Shown here in pieces: positions 18,422 to 29,115 of a stretch of DNA of 64,000 nt (positions within the stretch are counted from its first letter, which is position 1; each line of letters begins with the position of its first letter). The position numbers and the translations under genes were made by a program. The stretch is from Methylophilaceae bacterium (GTDB lineage: Bacteria > Pseudomonadota > Gammaproteobacteria > Burkholderiales > Methylophilaceae), in NCBI GenBank assembly GCA_013141125.1, contig JABFRO010000001.1:1736001-1800000 (forward strand), written 5' to 3'. The notes below the pieces were generated by a model. The model saw only the letters and a list, made by a program, of their open reading frames with translations, was not told where the DNA came from and ran no database searches.

Positions 18422-18739
18422 TTACTCCTGACGCGCCGCTTTTTCGTCCAGGCCGGACAAACCTTCACGCCGCGCTAATTCGTTCAACACATCCTGCGGT
18501 TTTAAATTGGCATGTGCCAGCATCACCATACAGTGAAACCATAAATCAGCGGTTTCGTAGATGATTTTCTGCGGATCACCATCTTTGGCAGCAATCACGG
18601 TTTCTGTGGCTTCTTCACCAATTTTTTTCAGTATGCTGTCCAGACCTTTTGCATAAAGTTTGGCCACGTAAGAAGATTGCGGATCGGCATTTTTTCGCGC
18701 TTCCAATAATTCAGCCAAACGATCAAGCACTTCACTCAT
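18422..18739 (-). CDS. hisE: Phosphoribosyl-ATP pyrophosphatase
   Basis: A 105-residue MazG-like helical enzyme for step 2 of histidine biosynthesis, hydrolysing PR-ATP to PR-AMP. The acidic residues in [18 protein letters not shown] and [14 protein letters not shown] form the metal site. The ATG at 18739 overlaps the end of hisI by eight bases. HisE and HisI are separate proteins here, unlike the enterobacterial fusion. Confidence 0.95.
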   Translation of the reverse strand: MSEVLDRLAELLEARKNADPQSSYVAKLYAKGLDSILKKIGEEATETVIAAKDGDPQKIIYETADLWFHCMVMLAHANLKPQDVLNELARREGLSGLDEKAARQE

Positions 18740-19121
18740 GATGGTAAATTTCTTCAGGATTTTTAATGACAGGCTGATCGACCAGCCACTCAGCGCCGAC
18801 CAATTTTTTGAAAAAGCAGTTGTGCCGCCCCGTGTGACAAGCAATTCCGCCGATTTGTTCAACCGTCAACAAAATAACATCTTCATCACAATCCAGCCGT
18901 ATTTCATGCACATTTTGCACATGGCCGGATTCTTCCCCTTTATGCCACAGCTTATTGCGGGAACGCGACCAATACACCGCATGACCTGTTTCTGCTGTTA
19001 ACTTGAGCGCTTCTCGATTCATGAAGGCAAACATCAGCACTTTTTTTGTGCCCAACTCTTGCGCAATTACCGGCACCAGACCATCTGCCGTCCAACTTAT
19101 TTCATCTAGCCAGTCATTCAT
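18732..19121 (-). CDS. hisI: Phosphoribosyl-AMP cyclohydrolase
   Basis: A 129-residue zinc enzyme for step 3 of histidine biosynthesis. The metal-binding residues are in DCDEDVILL, the later [10 protein letters not shown] and the nearby acidic positions; the [12 protein letters not shown] segment is typical. It overlaps hisF by four bases and hisE by eight, so the operon is translationally coupled. Confidence 0.95.
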   Translation of the reverse strand: MNDWLDEISWTADGLVPVIAQELGTKKVLMFAFMNREALKLTAETGHAVYWSRSRNKLWHKGEESGHVQNVHEIRLDCDEDVILLTVEQIGGIACHTGRHNCFFKKLVGAEWLVDQPVIKNPEEIYHHE

Positions 19122-19894
19122 AGCCTAACCTCTATGCCTTGTAGCGCCATAAACCTTTTCGCTTCGCGCACAGTATGTTCACCATAATGAAAAATGCTTG
19201 CCGCCAGTACGGCATCTGCCCCGCCTTGTTTCACACCATCAACCAAGTGCTGCAGATTACCCACACCACCAGAGGCTATAACTGGCACTTCCACTGCATC
19301 GGTAATGGCGCGCGTCAGCTCGAGATTAAAACCGATCTTGGTGCCATCTCTGTCCATGCTGGTTACCAGCAACTCACCCGCACCCAATGCCACCATTTTC
19401 CGCGCCCACTCTACGGCATCCAAACCGGTTGGTTTGCGGCCACCATGCGTAAACACTTCCCAATGATAGCCTTTGGCTGAGCTGTCATTCACTTGTTTTG
19501 CATCAATTGCGACCACTATACATTGTGATCCAAACCGACTAGCTGCATCGGCCACCAATTGCGGATTAAGAATGGCAGAGGTATTGATGCTGACTTTATC
19601 GGCACCGGCATTAAGCAAGCGCCGAATATCACCAACCTCTCGCACCCCCCCACCCACTGTGAGCGGTATAAAAACCTGTGAAGCGACTTGTTCAATGATG
19701 TGCAAGATCAGTCCGCGATCATCAGAACTCGCGGTGATGTCAAGAAATGTCAGCTCGTCTGCACCTTGCTCATCATAACGGCGAGCGATTTCTACAGGAT
19801 CACCGGCATCACGCAATTCCAGAAAGTTGATACCTTTAACCACGCGTCCAGCGGTGACATCCAAACAAGGGATAATGCGTTTAGCTAAACCCAT
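19118..19894 (-). CDS. hisF: Imidazole glycerol phosphate synthase cyclase subunit
   Basis: A 258-residue beta/alpha barrel that, with HisH, makes imidazole glycerol phosphate and AICAR. The N-terminus [16 protein letters not shown] carries catalytic Asp11, and the two half-barrel phosphate sites (TVGGGV and IASGGVG) are visible. It lies 30 bases after hisA. Confidence 0.96.
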   Translation of the reverse strand: MGLAKRIIPCLDVTAGRVVKGINFLELRDAGDPVEIARRYDEQGADELTFLDITASSDDRGLILHIIEQVASQVFIPLTVGGGVREVGDIRRLLNAGADKVSINTSAILNPQLVADAASRFGSQCIVVAIDAKQVNDSSAKGYHWEVFTHGGRKPTGLDAVEWARKMVALGAGELLVTSMDRDGTKIGFNLELTRAITDAVEVPVIASGGVGNLQHLVDGVKQGGADAVLAASIFHYGEHTVREAKRFMALQGIEVRL

Positions 19895-19924
19895 GATTAA
19901 CTCAATTCAAACATTGGTTTCAAC

Positions 19925-20683
19925 TTAAACATTGGCTTTAAGCGCTATGGTCAATTCGTCTGCAAGTGCTTGCGCTGCGGTAAAATTCAGCGTGCCCTCG
20001 TAAATAGCGCGGCCAGTAATGGCACCTATAATGCCCTCGTGTTGCACGGCACACAAACGCTTCACGTCTTCCAGATCAGTAATCCCACCACTAGCTATCA
20101 CAGGGATATTGAGCGCTTGTGCCAAAGCCACTGTGGCTTCAATATTCACGCCGGTTAACATGCCATCCCGTCCGATGTCGGTATAGATCACCGCTTCCAC
20201 ACCGTAATCTTCAAATCGCTTGGCCAAGTCTATAACATCATGACCCGTCAGTTTAGACCAACCATCGACAGCTACTTTGCCATCTTTGGCATCCAGCCCC
20301 ACAATAATATGTCCTGGAAATGCATCACAGGCATCGTGCAGAAAACCCGGGCTTTTCACAGCAGCGGTACCGATAATCACGTAGCTAATACCGCTATCCA
20401 GATAGCGTTCTATCGTTTCCAAATCACGAATGCCGCCACCCAGCTGAATCGGAATATCACCACCAACGGCTGCAACAATGGATTTAATGGCTTCTGCATT
20501 AACTGGCTTGCCCGCAAATGCACCGTTTAGATCCACCAAATGCAAACGCTTGCCACCTTGATCCACCCAATGCCGCGCCATGGTACCGGGGTCTTCGGAA
20601 AATACGGTGGCATCCTCCATCAGGCCTTGTTTTAGGCGCACACAGTGCCCGTCTTTAAGATCAATTGCTGGAATAATTAACAT
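19925..20683 (-). CDS. hisA: ProFAR isomerase
   Basis: A 252-residue beta/alpha barrel, sister of HisF, that isomerises ProFAR to PRFAR. The start [20 protein letters not shown] holds catalytic Asp8, and [10 protein letters not shown] and [11 protein letters not shown] are phosphate loops. The ATG at 20683 is preferred; the upstream start at 20743 would overlap hisH and add an unrelated leader. Confidence 0.95.
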   Translation of the reverse strand: MLIIPAIDLKDGHCVRLKQGLMEDATVFSEDPGTMARHWVDQGGKRLHLVDLNGAFAGKPVNAEAIKSIVAAVGGDIPIQLGGGIRDLETIERYLDSGISYVIIGTAAVKSPGFLHDACDAFPGHIIVGLDAKDGKVAVDGWSKLTGHDVIDLAKRFEDYGVEAVIYTDIGRDGMLTGVNIEATVALAQALNIPVIASGGITDLEDVKRLCAVQHEGIIGAITGRAIYEGTLNFTAAQALADELTIALKANV

Positions 20684-20717
20684 AATTAGAAAGTAAGTAT
20701 TGAGTGCGGAAGGAGCG

Positions 20718-21362
20718 CTAAGCGCGCCCATTCCAATTGACAAAATTAGCTAAAAGCTGAAGCCCGTCATGCTGGCTTTTTTCAGGATGAAACTGTACTG
20801 CAAAAATATTTTCACGCGCAACGGCACAGGTAAAGTGCTTGGGATATTCGCTATAGGCGGCCACCAGATGGTTATTCACAGGCTCCACGTAGTAACTATG
20901 TACAAAATAAAAGCGCGCGCCATCTGCAATATTTGTCCACATCGGATGCTGACCTATCTGGTAAACCTGATTCCAGCCCATGTGCGGCACTTTGAGTTTG
21001 TTACCTTTTGCGTCATGCATATCCTGTGCAGCAAAACGCTTAACATTGCCAGGCAGAATTCCCAAACCTGCGGCATCACCTTCTTCACTATGCTCAAATA
21101 GCAATTGCAGACCGATACAAATACCCAAAAAAGGCTTGCTGGCAGCAGCATTGATGACAGCCTCGCGCAAATGACGTGATTCCAGCTCGCGCATACAATC
21201 CGGCATAGCGCCCTGGCCTGGAAATACGACACGTTCAGCGGCCTTTATATCCTCTGGATCGCTGGTAACCACGATATTTTTGCCTGGAGCCACATGCTCC
21301 AGCGCCTTGGATACCGAGCGCAAATTGCCCATTCCATAATCAACTACTGCAATATCTATCAT
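20718..21362 (-). CDS. hisH: Imidazole glycerol phosphate synthase glutaminase subunit
   Basis: A 214-residue class I glutamine amidotransferase. The nucleophile is the Cys of [12 protein letters not shown], and the catalytic His-Glu pair is in VQFHPEKSQ. It supplies ammonia to HisF through the barrel. Confidence 0.95.
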   Translation of the reverse strand: MIDIAVVDYGMGNLRSVSKALEHVAPGKNIVVTSDPEDIKAAERVVFPGQGAMPDCMRELESRHLREAVINAAASKPFLGICIGLQLLFEHSEEGDAAGLGILPGNVKRFAAQDMHDAKGNKLKVPHMGWNQVYQIGQHPMWTNIADGARFYFVHSYYVEPVNNHLVAAYSEYPKHFTCAVARENIFAVQFHPEKSQHDGLQLLANFVNWNGRA

Positions 21363-21405
21363 GCTATTTTATTGAGGTTTTGAGCTATCAAGCTGAAGTT
21401 TAAAA

Positions 21406-21993
21406 TCACAAGGAACCTTTGGTAGATGGCATGATACCCGCCATACGAATATCCTCCTCAACCGCCATGCGCAAGGCGCGCCCAAAGGCTTTAAAGATAG
21501 TCTCCGCTTGATGGTGGGCATTGTTTCCAAACAAATTATCAACGTGGAGGGTGACCATTGCATGATTGACGAAGCCTTGGAAAAACTCGTGAATCAGATC
21601 CACATCAAAATCACCAATCTGTGCGCGCTTGAAAGCTACGCGAAACTCGAGACCCGGACGACCTGAAAGATCCAGCACCACACGGGACAACGCTTCATCC
21701 AAAGGTACATACGCATGTCCATAGCGACGCACTCCCTTCTTATCACCTATAGCTTTAGCAAAAGCCAGACCCAAGCTAATACCAATATCTTCTACTGTAT
21801 GATGCGCATCAATATGCAAATCACCCTTAGCCTCAACACGTATATCCATCATGCCGTGCCGGGCGATTTGATCCAGCATGTGGTCAAAAAATCCAAGTCC
21901 ACTTGCAAGTTTGGACACACCAGTACCATCCAGATTGATTGATACAGAAATCTGCGTTTCCAACGTATTTCGAGTAACTTCAGCGATGCGCAT
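21406..21993 (-). CDS. hisB: Imidazoleglycerol-phosphate dehydratase
   Basis: A 195-residue manganese enzyme for step 6 of histidine biosynthesis. The metal-binding motifs [13 protein letters not shown] and [11 protein letters not shown] and their second-half counterparts (HEFFQGF, NAHHQAE) are present. It is monofunctional, without the phosphatase domain of enterobacteria. The ATG at 21993 (MRIAEV) is usual for the family; the ATG at 22014 would add seven residues. It starts the second half of the his cluster, downstream of the HPS genes. Confidence 0.94.
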   Translation of the reverse strand: MRIAEVTRNTLETQISVSINLDGTGVSKLASGLGFFDHMLDQIARHGMMDIRVEAKGDLHIDAHHTVEDIGISLGLAFAKAIGDKKGVRRYGHAYVPLDEALSRVVLDLSGRPGLEFRVAFKRAQIGDFDVDLIHEFFQGFVNHAMVTLHVDNLFGNNAHHQAETIFKAFGRALRMAVEEDIRMAGIMPSTKGSL

Positions 21994-22046
21994 AGATGGG
22001 CTATTTAATATCATAAGAGAGGGGTTAAATTAATTCGGCTATATGC

Positions 22047-22075
22047 TTTACATTTAAAACTGGGCGACATCACAA
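22047..22075 (-). promoter_or_regulatory. Possible sigma70 promoter for hisBHAFIE
   Basis: On the minus strand TTGTGA (22075-22070) and TGTAAA (22052-22047) are separated by 17 bases, each matching four of six consensus positions. It would start RNA about 50 bases before hisB. Weak evidence. Confidence 0.3.
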
Positions 22076-22213
22076 CCCAATCTTGATTGCCATGCTAACT
22101 TAATCAGCTTTTGCAGCTGTATATATTCTAACCCAAAACGCGCGCTGCTGGGCAACGCAGCATGCAACGCCCCGCAGCTTAACTCAAAAACTCCTCTGGC
22201 AAACATGGTTGGC

Positions 22214-22251
22214 AAAAAAATGGCTCTGGAGAAAACTCCCCAAAGCCATTT
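22214..22251 (-). terminator. Rho-independent terminator of HPS copy 1
   Basis: On the minus strand an eight-base stem (AAATGGCT with AGCCATTT), extended by a further G/C-rich part, is followed by seven T. It lies about 50 bases past the HPS-1 stop and should separate it from hisB. Confidence 0.85.
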
Positions 22252-22299
22252 AAATTAACAATGTTTCTAAAGCCAAGCTCCTGCTACAGGATTTGCAAT

Positions 22300-22980
22300 T
22301 TAGCCTAGAAGCTTCTTCAGCCAACCAAACAAACCACCACCTGTACCGCTGGCCAATTTGGTAATTTCAGCCGCCGCCGCCGCCGGGTCAGCCGCGCCGT
22401 AAATGGCGGCACCCGCCACCACTATGTTGGCTCCTGCATCCACTACTTGTTTAACAGTTGCAGGTTTGATACCGCCAGCAACAGAGACTTTAGCCCCTGT
22501 ATTCAGACCTGTTACCAGTGCCAAATCACCAAAAGGGGTTTGACCTGCGGCTTGCTGATCCAGACCAGTATGTACACCAATGATGTGGGCACCAATCTTG
22601 GCCACTTCTTGCGTACGCTTGGCTTTGTCTTTCACATTAATCAAGTCGACTTGGGCTTCTTTGCCATACTTGTTGGCCGCATCAATCACACCTTTGATGG
22701 TGCCAATGTCAGCGGTGCCCAATACCGTACAAATATCTGCACCGGCCTTATAGAATGGCTCGGATTCGTAAAAACCTGCATCCATGGTTTTCAAGTCAAC
22801 CAGAATTTTATTGTTCGGAAATTTTGCACGCAATACTTCCAGCAACTTGATGCCGTTGTGCTTGATGCAAGGGGTGCCAATTTCAAGAATGTCTACGTGT
22901 GGTGCTACTTTTGTTGCCAGTGCTACGGTCGCATCAAAGTCTAACGAATCTAATGCCATTTGTACTAATGGTTTTGCCAT
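22300..22980 (-). CDS. hps: 3-hexulose-6-phosphate synthase, copy 1 (short amphipathic tail)
   Basis: A 226-residue enzyme of the OMP decarboxylase superfamily that condenses formaldehyde with ribulose 5-phosphate, the first step of the RuMP pathway. The superfamily metal/catalytic motif DLKTMD (residues 62-67), the EIGTP motif near 33 and the phosphate loop SVAGGI are visible. The first 210 residues equal copy 2; the last 16 replace the usual end with a Gly-rich linker and FGWLKKLLG, a short amphipathic helix that might bind membrane or partner protein. The ATG at 22980 begins the region shared with copy 2. It has its own promoter and terminator. The isomerase partner gene is not in the window. 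Confidence 0.93.
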   Translation of the reverse strand: MAKPLVQMALDSLDFDATVALATKVAPHVDILEIGTPCIKHNGIKLLEVLRAKFPNNKILVDLKTMDAGFYESEPFYKAGADICTVLGTADIGTIKGVIDAANKYGKEAQVDLINVKDKAKRTQEVAKIGAHIIGVHTGLDQQAAGQTPFGDLALVTGLNTGAKVSVAGGIKPATVKQVVDAGANIVVAGAAIYGAADPAAAAAEITKLASGTGGGLFGWLKKLLG

Positions 22981-22991
22981 GGTGTTTTCCC
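22352..22991. repeat. 640-bp identical repeat, unit A (HPS core and RBS)
   Basis: Identical base for base to 23472-24111 in the same orientation, offset 1120. It covers the ribosome-binding region and the codons for residues 1 to about 209 of the enzyme. Confidence 0.98.
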
Positions 22992-23011
22992 TTAAGGATT
23001 TATTAACGAAT

Positions 23012-23041
23012 GTTCTATGCACTAAAAGAAATACGTGACAA
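23012..23041 (-). promoter_or_regulatory. Predicted sigma70 promoter of HPS copy 1
   Basis: TTGTCA (23041-23036) and TAGAAC (23017-23012) on the minus strand are 18 bases apart, about 30 bases before the HPS-1 start and downstream of the copy 2 terminator. Confidence 0.5.
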
Positions 23042-23062
23042 CTATTACTCACAGATTAACGC

Positions 23063-23133
23063 ACAAAAAACTAAGCAGGTTCAGGATAGCATGGTGGCAA
23101 ATCATTGCCATCTTTCATCGTGAACCTGCCTAG
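23063..23133 (-). terminator. Rho-independent terminator of HPS copy 2
   Basis: A 13-base stem with one G-U pair (arms 23071-23083 and 23121-23133), with a smaller nested hairpin in its loop, is followed on the minus strand by TTTTTT. It ends the copy 2 transcript about 60 bases after its stop. Confidence 0.88.
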
Positions 23134-23194
23134 ATTTAAACTTCAGCTACTTCAAAAACCAACTTTTTTGTAAGCTGCTTTCAATATTCCAATA

Positions 23195-24100
23195 TTATTT
23201 TACTTCTGCAGCAGGTGTAGCTTCTGCAGCAGGTGTAGCTTCAGCTGCCGGTGCAACTTCAGCCGGTGCCGCTACGGCAGGAACTTCAGCGGCAGGTGCG
23301 GCAGCTTCTGTTGCTGGAGCCACTGATTCTGCCACCGGTGCTGCAACTTCCGCAACAGGCTCTACAGGTTTGCCTTTAAACATGAAAAGTGCCAGAACTA
23401 TCGCGCCAACAACCAGAATCCATGGCAAAAATTTACCTAAACCACCACCTGCAGCAGCATCACTGCCTCTAGCCAATTTGGTAATTTCAGCCGCCGCCGC
23501 CGCCGGGTCAGCCGCGCCGTAAATGGCGGCACCCGCCACCACTATGTTGGCTCCTGCATCCACTACTTGTTTAACAGTTGCAGGTTTGATACCGCCAGCA
23601 ACAGAGACTTTAGCCCCTGTATTCAGACCTGTTACCAGTGCCAAATCACCAAAAGGGGTTTGACCTGCGGCTTGCTGATCCAGACCAGTATGTACACCAA
23701 TGATGTGGGCACCAATCTTGGCCACTTCTTGCGTACGCTTGGCTTTGTCTTTCACATTAATCAAGTCGACTTGGGCTTCTTTGCCATACTTGTTGGCCGC
23801 ATCAATCACACCTTTGATGGTGCCAATGTCAGCGGTGCCCAATACCGTACAAATATCTGCACCGGCCTTATAGAATGGCTCGGATTCGTAAAAACCTGCA
23901 TCCATGGTTTTCAAGTCAACCAGAATTTTATTGTTCGGAAATTTTGCACGCAATACTTCCAGCAACTTGATGCCGTTGTGCTTGATGCAAGGGGTGCCAA
24001 TTTCAAGAATGTCTACGTGTGGTGCTACTTTTGTTGCCAGTGCTACGGTCGCATCAAAGTCTAACGAATCTAATGCCATTTGTACTAATGGTTTTGCCAT
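23195..24100 (-). CDS. hps: 3-hexulose-6-phosphate synthase, copy 2, with C-terminal membrane anchor and Ala/Pro/Glu tail
   Basis: A 301-residue protein whose residues 1-210 are a complete HPS barrel identical to copy 1 (DLKTMD at 62-67). After a Gly/Ala linker (211-222) comes a single hydrophobic helix, FLPWILVVGAIVLALFMF (224-241), then KGK and about 57 residues almost wholly Ala, Pro, Glu and Val, with 18-base DNA repeats coding its end. Typical HPS is about 210 residues, so this is an added tail anchor. If the enzyme faces the cytoplasm, the acidic Pro-rich tail would be periplasmic. Membrane tethering could place formaldehyde fixation near its site of production, but this is inference. 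Confidence 0.9.
   Translation of the reverse strand: MAKPLVQMALDSLDFDATVALATKVAPHVDILEIGTPCIKHNGIKLLEVLRAKFPNNKILVDLKTMDAGFYESEPFYKAGADICTVLGTADIGTIKGVIDAANKYGKEAQVDLINVKDKAKRTQEVAKIGAHIIGVHTGLDQQAAGQTPFGDLALVTGLNTGAKVSVAGGIKPATVKQVVDAGANIVVAGAAIYGAADPAAAAAEITKLARGSDAAAGGGLGKFLPWILVVGAIVLALFMFKGKPVEPVAEVAAPVAESVAPATEAAAPAAEVPAVAAPAEVAPAAEATPAAEATPAAEVK
23203..23238. repeat. 18-bp tandem repeat in HPS copy 2 tail
   Basis: Two exact 18-base units followed by diverged ones encode the repeated Ala-Glu-Ala-Thr-Pro-Ala end of the tail. This suggests growth of the tail by replication slippage. Confidence 0.9.
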
Positions 24101-24111
24101 GGTGTTTTCCC
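23472..24111. repeat. 640-bp identical repeat, unit B (HPS core and RBS)
   Basis: Second unit of the perfect direct repeat described at 22352-22991. Identity ends sharply at both edges: downstream the tails differ, and upstream the promoter regions differ. Confidence 0.98.
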
Positions 24112-24142
24112 CTATTGATTACTGGATGACAATATCTTGCCA

Positions 24143-24148
24143 ATTATA
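24143..24148 (-). promoter_or_regulatory. Consensus -10 box upstream of HPS copy 2
   Basis: A perfect TATAAT on the minus strand lies 43 bases before the copy 2 start, in the 104-base gap after hisC. No good -35 is seen at normal spacing, so an activator may be needed. Confidence 0.4.
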
Positions 24149-24204
24149 GAAACTACATAATTCTGAACGCCTAGTTTAAATGACTATTCAAGAATTGGAA
24201 ACCT

Positions 24205-25260
24205 TTATTGCTTGATTAATGCGGCTATTAACGCTTGGCATTCTGCATCTGTACCAACAGTAATGCGTATAAATGGTGAAATACGCACAGGTTTTTTGAA
24301 GTGGCGTACGATAATATTGTGATCGCGCAGATTTTCGGCAAGCTCTGCGCCATCATGCAATGGATGACGTGCAAAGATAAAATTGGCAGTAGATGGCAAT
24401 ACCTCAAAACCTATTTTTTGTAATTCAATTGCCAACCATTCACGAGTGGCGATGACCTTGTGGCAGGTCTCTTCAAAATAAGCATGATCCTGCATGGCCG
24501 CTACTGCGCCGGCTGTTGCAAAGCGATCTAGCGGATAAGAGTTGAAACTATCCTTTACACGCACCATGGCCTCAATCAAATCTGGATGCCCCAAAGCAAA
24601 ACCCACGCGCAGACCTGCTAATGAGCGTGCTTTCGATAGTGTTTGTGTTACTAGCAAATTGGGATAAGTGCTCACAAGCTTAATCGCTGACTGCGTACCA
24701 AAATCTACGTAAGCCTCATCAATCACTACCACCGACTCCATATTTTTTTGCAACAAACATTCAATTTCAGCCAAGGCCAACGGTATGCCTGTGGGCGCAT
24801 TGGGATTAGGGAAGATGATGCCGCCATTTGGCTTGTCATAATCCGCCACATCAATAACAAAGTTGGCATTCAAGGCAACAGTTTCATATTGAATACCATA
24901 CAAGCCGCAATAAACCGGATAAAAGCTGTAAGTAATATCCGGGAACAATACCGGCTTATCATGCTTCAACAAGGCACAGAACACATGCGCCAACACTTCA
25001 TCCGAACCGTTGCCCACAAACACCTGATTCGGCTGCAAACCATAATATTCGGCAATGGTCGCCTTGAGTACTGATGAGTAAGGATCAGGATAAAGACGCA
25101 AGCTGTCGGCCGCCTCCGCCTTCAAGGCCGCAATCACTTTAGGGCTGGGCCCGTAAGGATTTTCATTGGTATTCAGCTTGATTAAATTAGCCAGTTTGGG
25201 TTGCTCACCCGGCACATAAGGCGTTAGCGTATGTACCACCTCACTCCAGAATTTACTCAT
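24205..25260 (-). CDS. hisC: Histidinol-phosphate aminotransferase
   Basis: A 351-residue class I/II PLP aminotransferase for step 7 of histidine biosynthesis. The PLP-binding Lys is in [16 protein letters not shown], with NPNAPTG and the DEAYVDF Asp-Tyr pair before it. It overlaps hisD by four bases. After its stop come the two HPS genes instead of hisB. Confidence 0.95.
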   Translation of the reverse strand: MSKFWSEVVHTLTPYVPGEQPKLANLIKLNTNENPYGPSPKVIAALKAEAADSLRLYPDPYSSVLKATIAEYYGLQPNQVFVGNGSDEVLAHVFCALLKHDKPVLFPDITYSFYPVYCGLYGIQYETVALNANFVIDVADYDKPNGGIIFPNPNAPTGIPLALAEIECLLQKNMESVVVIDEAYVDFGTQSAIKLVSTYPNLLVTQTLSKARSLAGLRVGFALGHPDLIEAMVRVKDSFNSYPLDRFATAGAVAAMQDHAYFEETCHKVIATREWLAIELQKIGFEVLPSTANFIFARHPLHDGAELAENLRDHNIIVRHFKKPVRISPFIRITVGTDAECQALIAALIKQ

Positions 25261-26552
25261 TTCAAGCGATACTCAGCGGAACGTGCATGTGCCTGCAAAC
25301 CCTCACCATGTGCCAGTGTAGAAGCGATGCGGCCTAAAGTTTGTGCGCCTTGTGTAGACACCATAATCAAGCTGGAGCGTTTTTGGAAATCATAAACCCC
25401 CAGCGGTGAAGAAAAGCGTGCGGTGCGCGAAGTTGGCAACACATGATTAGGGCCGGCGCAATAATCACCCAGCGCCTCACAGGTATCGCGCCCCATGAAA
25501 ATAGCACCGGCATGTTTGATTTTTTTGCTAAATGCTAAAGGATCATCCAGCGATAATTCCAAATGTTCAGGTGCAATATAGTTGGCAATGTTGGCAGCCT
25601 CTTCCAAATCACGCACTTGAATCAACGCGCCTCGGCCTTGCAGTGAGGTGCGAATAATATCCTTGCGTGGCATTTCTTCCAGCAAACGGTTGATGCTGGC
25701 AATCACTTGGTCAAGAAAATCAGCATCCGGCGACAACAGAATAGATTGCGCCAATTCATCATGTTCAGCCTGAGAGAACAAATCCATCGCCACCCAATCC
25801 GGGTGGGTTTTGCCGTCGCAAATCACCAGAATTTCCGAAGGCCCGGCCACCATGTCTATGCCCACCACACCAAATACACGACGCTTGGCGGCAGCCACAT
25901 AAGCATTGCCGGGGCCAACAATCTTATCAACTTGCGGCACGGTTTGCGTGCCATAAGCCAGCGCGCCTACCGCTTGCGCGCCGCCTATACAGAACACACG
26001 GTCAACGCCGCATACTGCCGCCGCTGCCAGCACCAGTGCATTTCTTTCGCCACCCGGCGTAGGCACCACCATAATCAGCTCTTTAACACCAGCCACCTTG
26101 GCAGGAATGGCATTCATCAACACCGATGACGGATACGCTGCCTTGCCGCCAGGCACATAAAGCCCGACACGATCCAGCGAGGTAACTTGTTGCCCCAGTA
26201 AAGTGCCATCACTTTCAGTGTAATTCCAAGATGACATGAGTTGTTTCTGGTGATAAGCACGCACGCGCTCAGCAGCTTGCTCCAAAGCCAAACGCTGTTC
26301 TGCGGGCAAGCCTGCCAGTGCCGCCTGCAAATCGGCTTGTGTCAATTCAAGCTCGCTCATGCTAGCGGCATTTAGTCGATCAAAGCGCTGCGTATATTCC
26401 AATACCGCCTCATCACCGCGACATTTAACATCGCGCAAAATATTGGCGACCACTAAATCTATTTCATCATCCTGAGCCGTTTCAAACGCCAGCAATTGTT
26501 TTAACTGACTATCAAAATCTGCATCCATAGTCGATAAACGTCTTATTTCCAT
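25257..26552 (-). CDS. hisD: Histidinol dehydrogenase
   Basis: A 431-residue zinc enzyme for the last two oxidations to histidine. The signature near residues 230-265 ([14 protein letters not shown] followed by [10 protein letters not shown]) and the later IAPEHLEL motif carry zinc and catalytic histidines. The ATG at 26552 (MEIRRL) matches the family start; the 26609 start would overlap hisG. Confidence 0.96.
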   Translation of the reverse strand: MEIRRLSTMDADFDSQLKQLLAFETAQDDEIDLVVANILRDVKCRGDEAVLEYTQRFDRLNAASMSELELTQADLQAALAGLPAEQRLALEQAAERVRAYHQKQLMSSWNYTESDGTLLGQQVTSLDRVGLYVPGGKAAYPSSVLMNAIPAKVAGVKELIMVVPTPGGERNALVLAAAAVCGVDRVFCIGGAQAVGALAYGTQTVPQVDKIVGPGNAYVAAAKRRVFGVVGIDMVAGPSEILVICDGKTHPDWVAMDLFSQAEHDELAQSILLSPDADFLDQVIASINRLLEEMPRKDIIRTSLQGRGALIQVRDLEEAANIANYIAPEHLELSLDDPLAFSKKIKHAGAIFMGRDTCEALGDYCAGPNHVLPTSRTARFSSPLGVYDFQKRSSLIMVSTQGAQTLGRIASTLAHGEGLQAHARSAEYRLK

Positions 26553-26574
26553 GAGTAAACTCTTTCCAATTTTG

Positions 26575-27231
26575 CTAATTATTCGCACTATTACGCGCGG
26601 CAACCACACTAGAAAACGCCTCTATTATCGGCTGCAGTGCGCTTCTGTTCAATTTTAGTGAAGCTTGATTTACGATCAAGCGCGAGCTGATGTCGGCGAT
26701 TTCTTCAACAGCTTTCAGATGATTGGCGCGCAAGGTATTGCCGGTACTGACTAAATCCACAATCGCATCCGCCAGCCCCACCAATGGACCCAGCTCCATG
26801 GAGCCATACAGCTTGATGAGATCAACATGCATGCCTTTGTCGGCAAAATGTTCGCGCGCGAATTTTACATATTTGGTGACCACCTTCAACCGCGCGCCTT
26901 GGCGAATCGAGCCAAAATAATCAAAATCCTCGCGCACCGCCACCATCATTTTACAACGTGCAATTTGCAAATCCAGAGGCTGATACAAGCCTTCCCCGCC
27001 ATGCTCATACAACACATCTTTTCCGGCGATACCCAAATCAGCCGCACCGTATTGCACATAAGTAGGGACATCGCTGGCTCGCACGATAATGAGCCGCACA
27101 TCGGCGCGATTGGTGGGCAAAATCAGCTTGCGTGAAGATTCGGGGTCTTCCAGCGCGGCAATGCCGGCGGCCGCCAACAATGGCGTGGTTTCTTCAAAAA
27201 TACGGCCTTTAGACAGTGCAATGGTAATCAT
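26575..27231 (-). CDS. hisG: ATP phosphoribosyltransferase, short form
   Basis: A 218-residue catalytic subunit for the first step of histidine synthesis. The motifs [17 protein letters not shown] and the PRPP loop [12 protein letters not shown] are clear. It lacks the C-terminal ACT-like regulatory domain of the roughly 300-residue form, so a HisZ partner encoded elsewhere is expected for activity and feedback control. It follows murA by five bases. Confidence 0.95.
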   Translation of the reverse strand: MITIALSKGRIFEETTPLLAAAGIAALEDPESSRKLILPTNRADVRLIIVRASDVPTYVQYGAADLGIAGKDVLYEHGGEGLYQPLDLQIARCKMMVAVREDFDYFGSIRQGARLKVVTKYVKFAREHFADKGMHVDLIKLYGSMELGPLVGLADAIVDLVSTGNTLRANHLKAVEEIADISSRLIVNQASLKLNRSALQPIIEAFSSVVAARNSANN

Positions 27232-27236
27232 AAGTT

Positions 27237-28517
<1,281 letters not shown>

Positions 28518-28829
28518 CTACTTCGCCCCATCCAGCATCGCTTGCAACTCCCCATTTTCAAACATGGAGCGCATAATGTCTGAACCGCCGACAAACTCGC
28601 CATTGATATAAAGTTGTGGGATGGTAGGCCAATTGGCAAATTGCTTGATGCCCTCGCGCACCGCTTGATCCTGCAATACATCTACCGCTACAAATTTTGC
28701 ATTACAGGCCTCCAGAATTTGCGTAGCCAGACTGGAAAAGCCGCATTGCGGAAACTTGGGGCTGCCTTTCATGTAAAGCACCACGGAATTACTGGTAACG
28801 GTTTCCTTGATTTTTGCTTGTGCGTCCAT
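28518..28829 (-). CDS. grxD: Monothiol glutaredoxin Grx4
   Basis: A 103-residue CGFS-type glutaredoxin (KFPQCGFS, about residues 27-34; WPTIPQLYINGEFVGG later). It carries and transfers [2Fe-2S] clusters, often in complex with a BolA protein, whose gene is immediately upstream. Confidence 0.94.
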   Translation of the reverse strand: MDAQAKIKETVTSNSVVLYMKGSPKFPQCGFSSLATQILEACNAKFVAVDVLQDQAVREGIKQFANWPTIPQLYINGEFVGGSDIMRSMFENGELQAMLDGAK

Positions 28830-28840
28830 TTTGCTTTCCT

Positions 28841-29113
28841 TTAATTTGAGTTGTTTAGATTAGTTTGCTGCCATTTTTCCGGCGTGTAAGTTTTCATTGA
28901 TAGCGCATGAATCTCGGCGCGCATACGATCACCCAGAGCGCTATAGACCAACTGATGCTGTTGCACCATATTTTTACCAACAAAGGCCGAACTGACAATC
29001 ACCGCTTCAAAATGCGTACCATCGTCGCCCAACACTTGTACATAATCGCAAGTCAAACCTTGCGTAACCAAACCTTGCACAATATAGTTTTTTAATTCAT
29101 TAGCGCTTAACAT
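28841..29113 (-). CDS. BolA family protein (IbaG-like)
   Basis: A 90-residue BolA-fold protein with the helix-turn region FVGKNMVQQHQLVYSALG and the conserved C-terminal His of IHALSMKTYTPEKW. It probably forms a cluster-binding heterodimer with the glutaredoxin encoded 11 bases downstream. The neighbourhood beside murA fits IbaG (YrbA) rather than BolA itself. Confidence 0.88.
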   Translation of the reverse strand: MLSANELKNYIVQGLVTQGLTCDYVQVLGDDGTHFEAVIVSSAFVGKNMVQQHQLVYSALGDRMRAEIHALSMKTYTPEKWQQTNLNNSN

Positions 29114-29115
29114 GG

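Larger units (their letters stand above)
21994..22299. other. 306-base gene-free interval between hisB and HPS copy 1
   Basis: No coding region is supported here. It holds the HPS-1 terminator (22214-22251), a small hairpin (22144-22161) and a weak sigma70-like promoter for hisB (22047-22075). The presence of both a terminator and a promoter suggests hisBHAFIE is transcribed separately from hisGDC. Confidence 0.6.

Noticed and set aside
23203-23238. Short tandem repeats as a CRISPR or regulatory array
   Set aside because: They are 18-base in-frame codon repeats inside the Ala/Pro/Glu tail, with no spacers.
22447-24064. Two identical 165-codon open frames on the plus strand opposite the HPS genes
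   Set aside because: They are antisense shadows duplicated together with the HPS cores; there is no ribosome site or protein-family signal.
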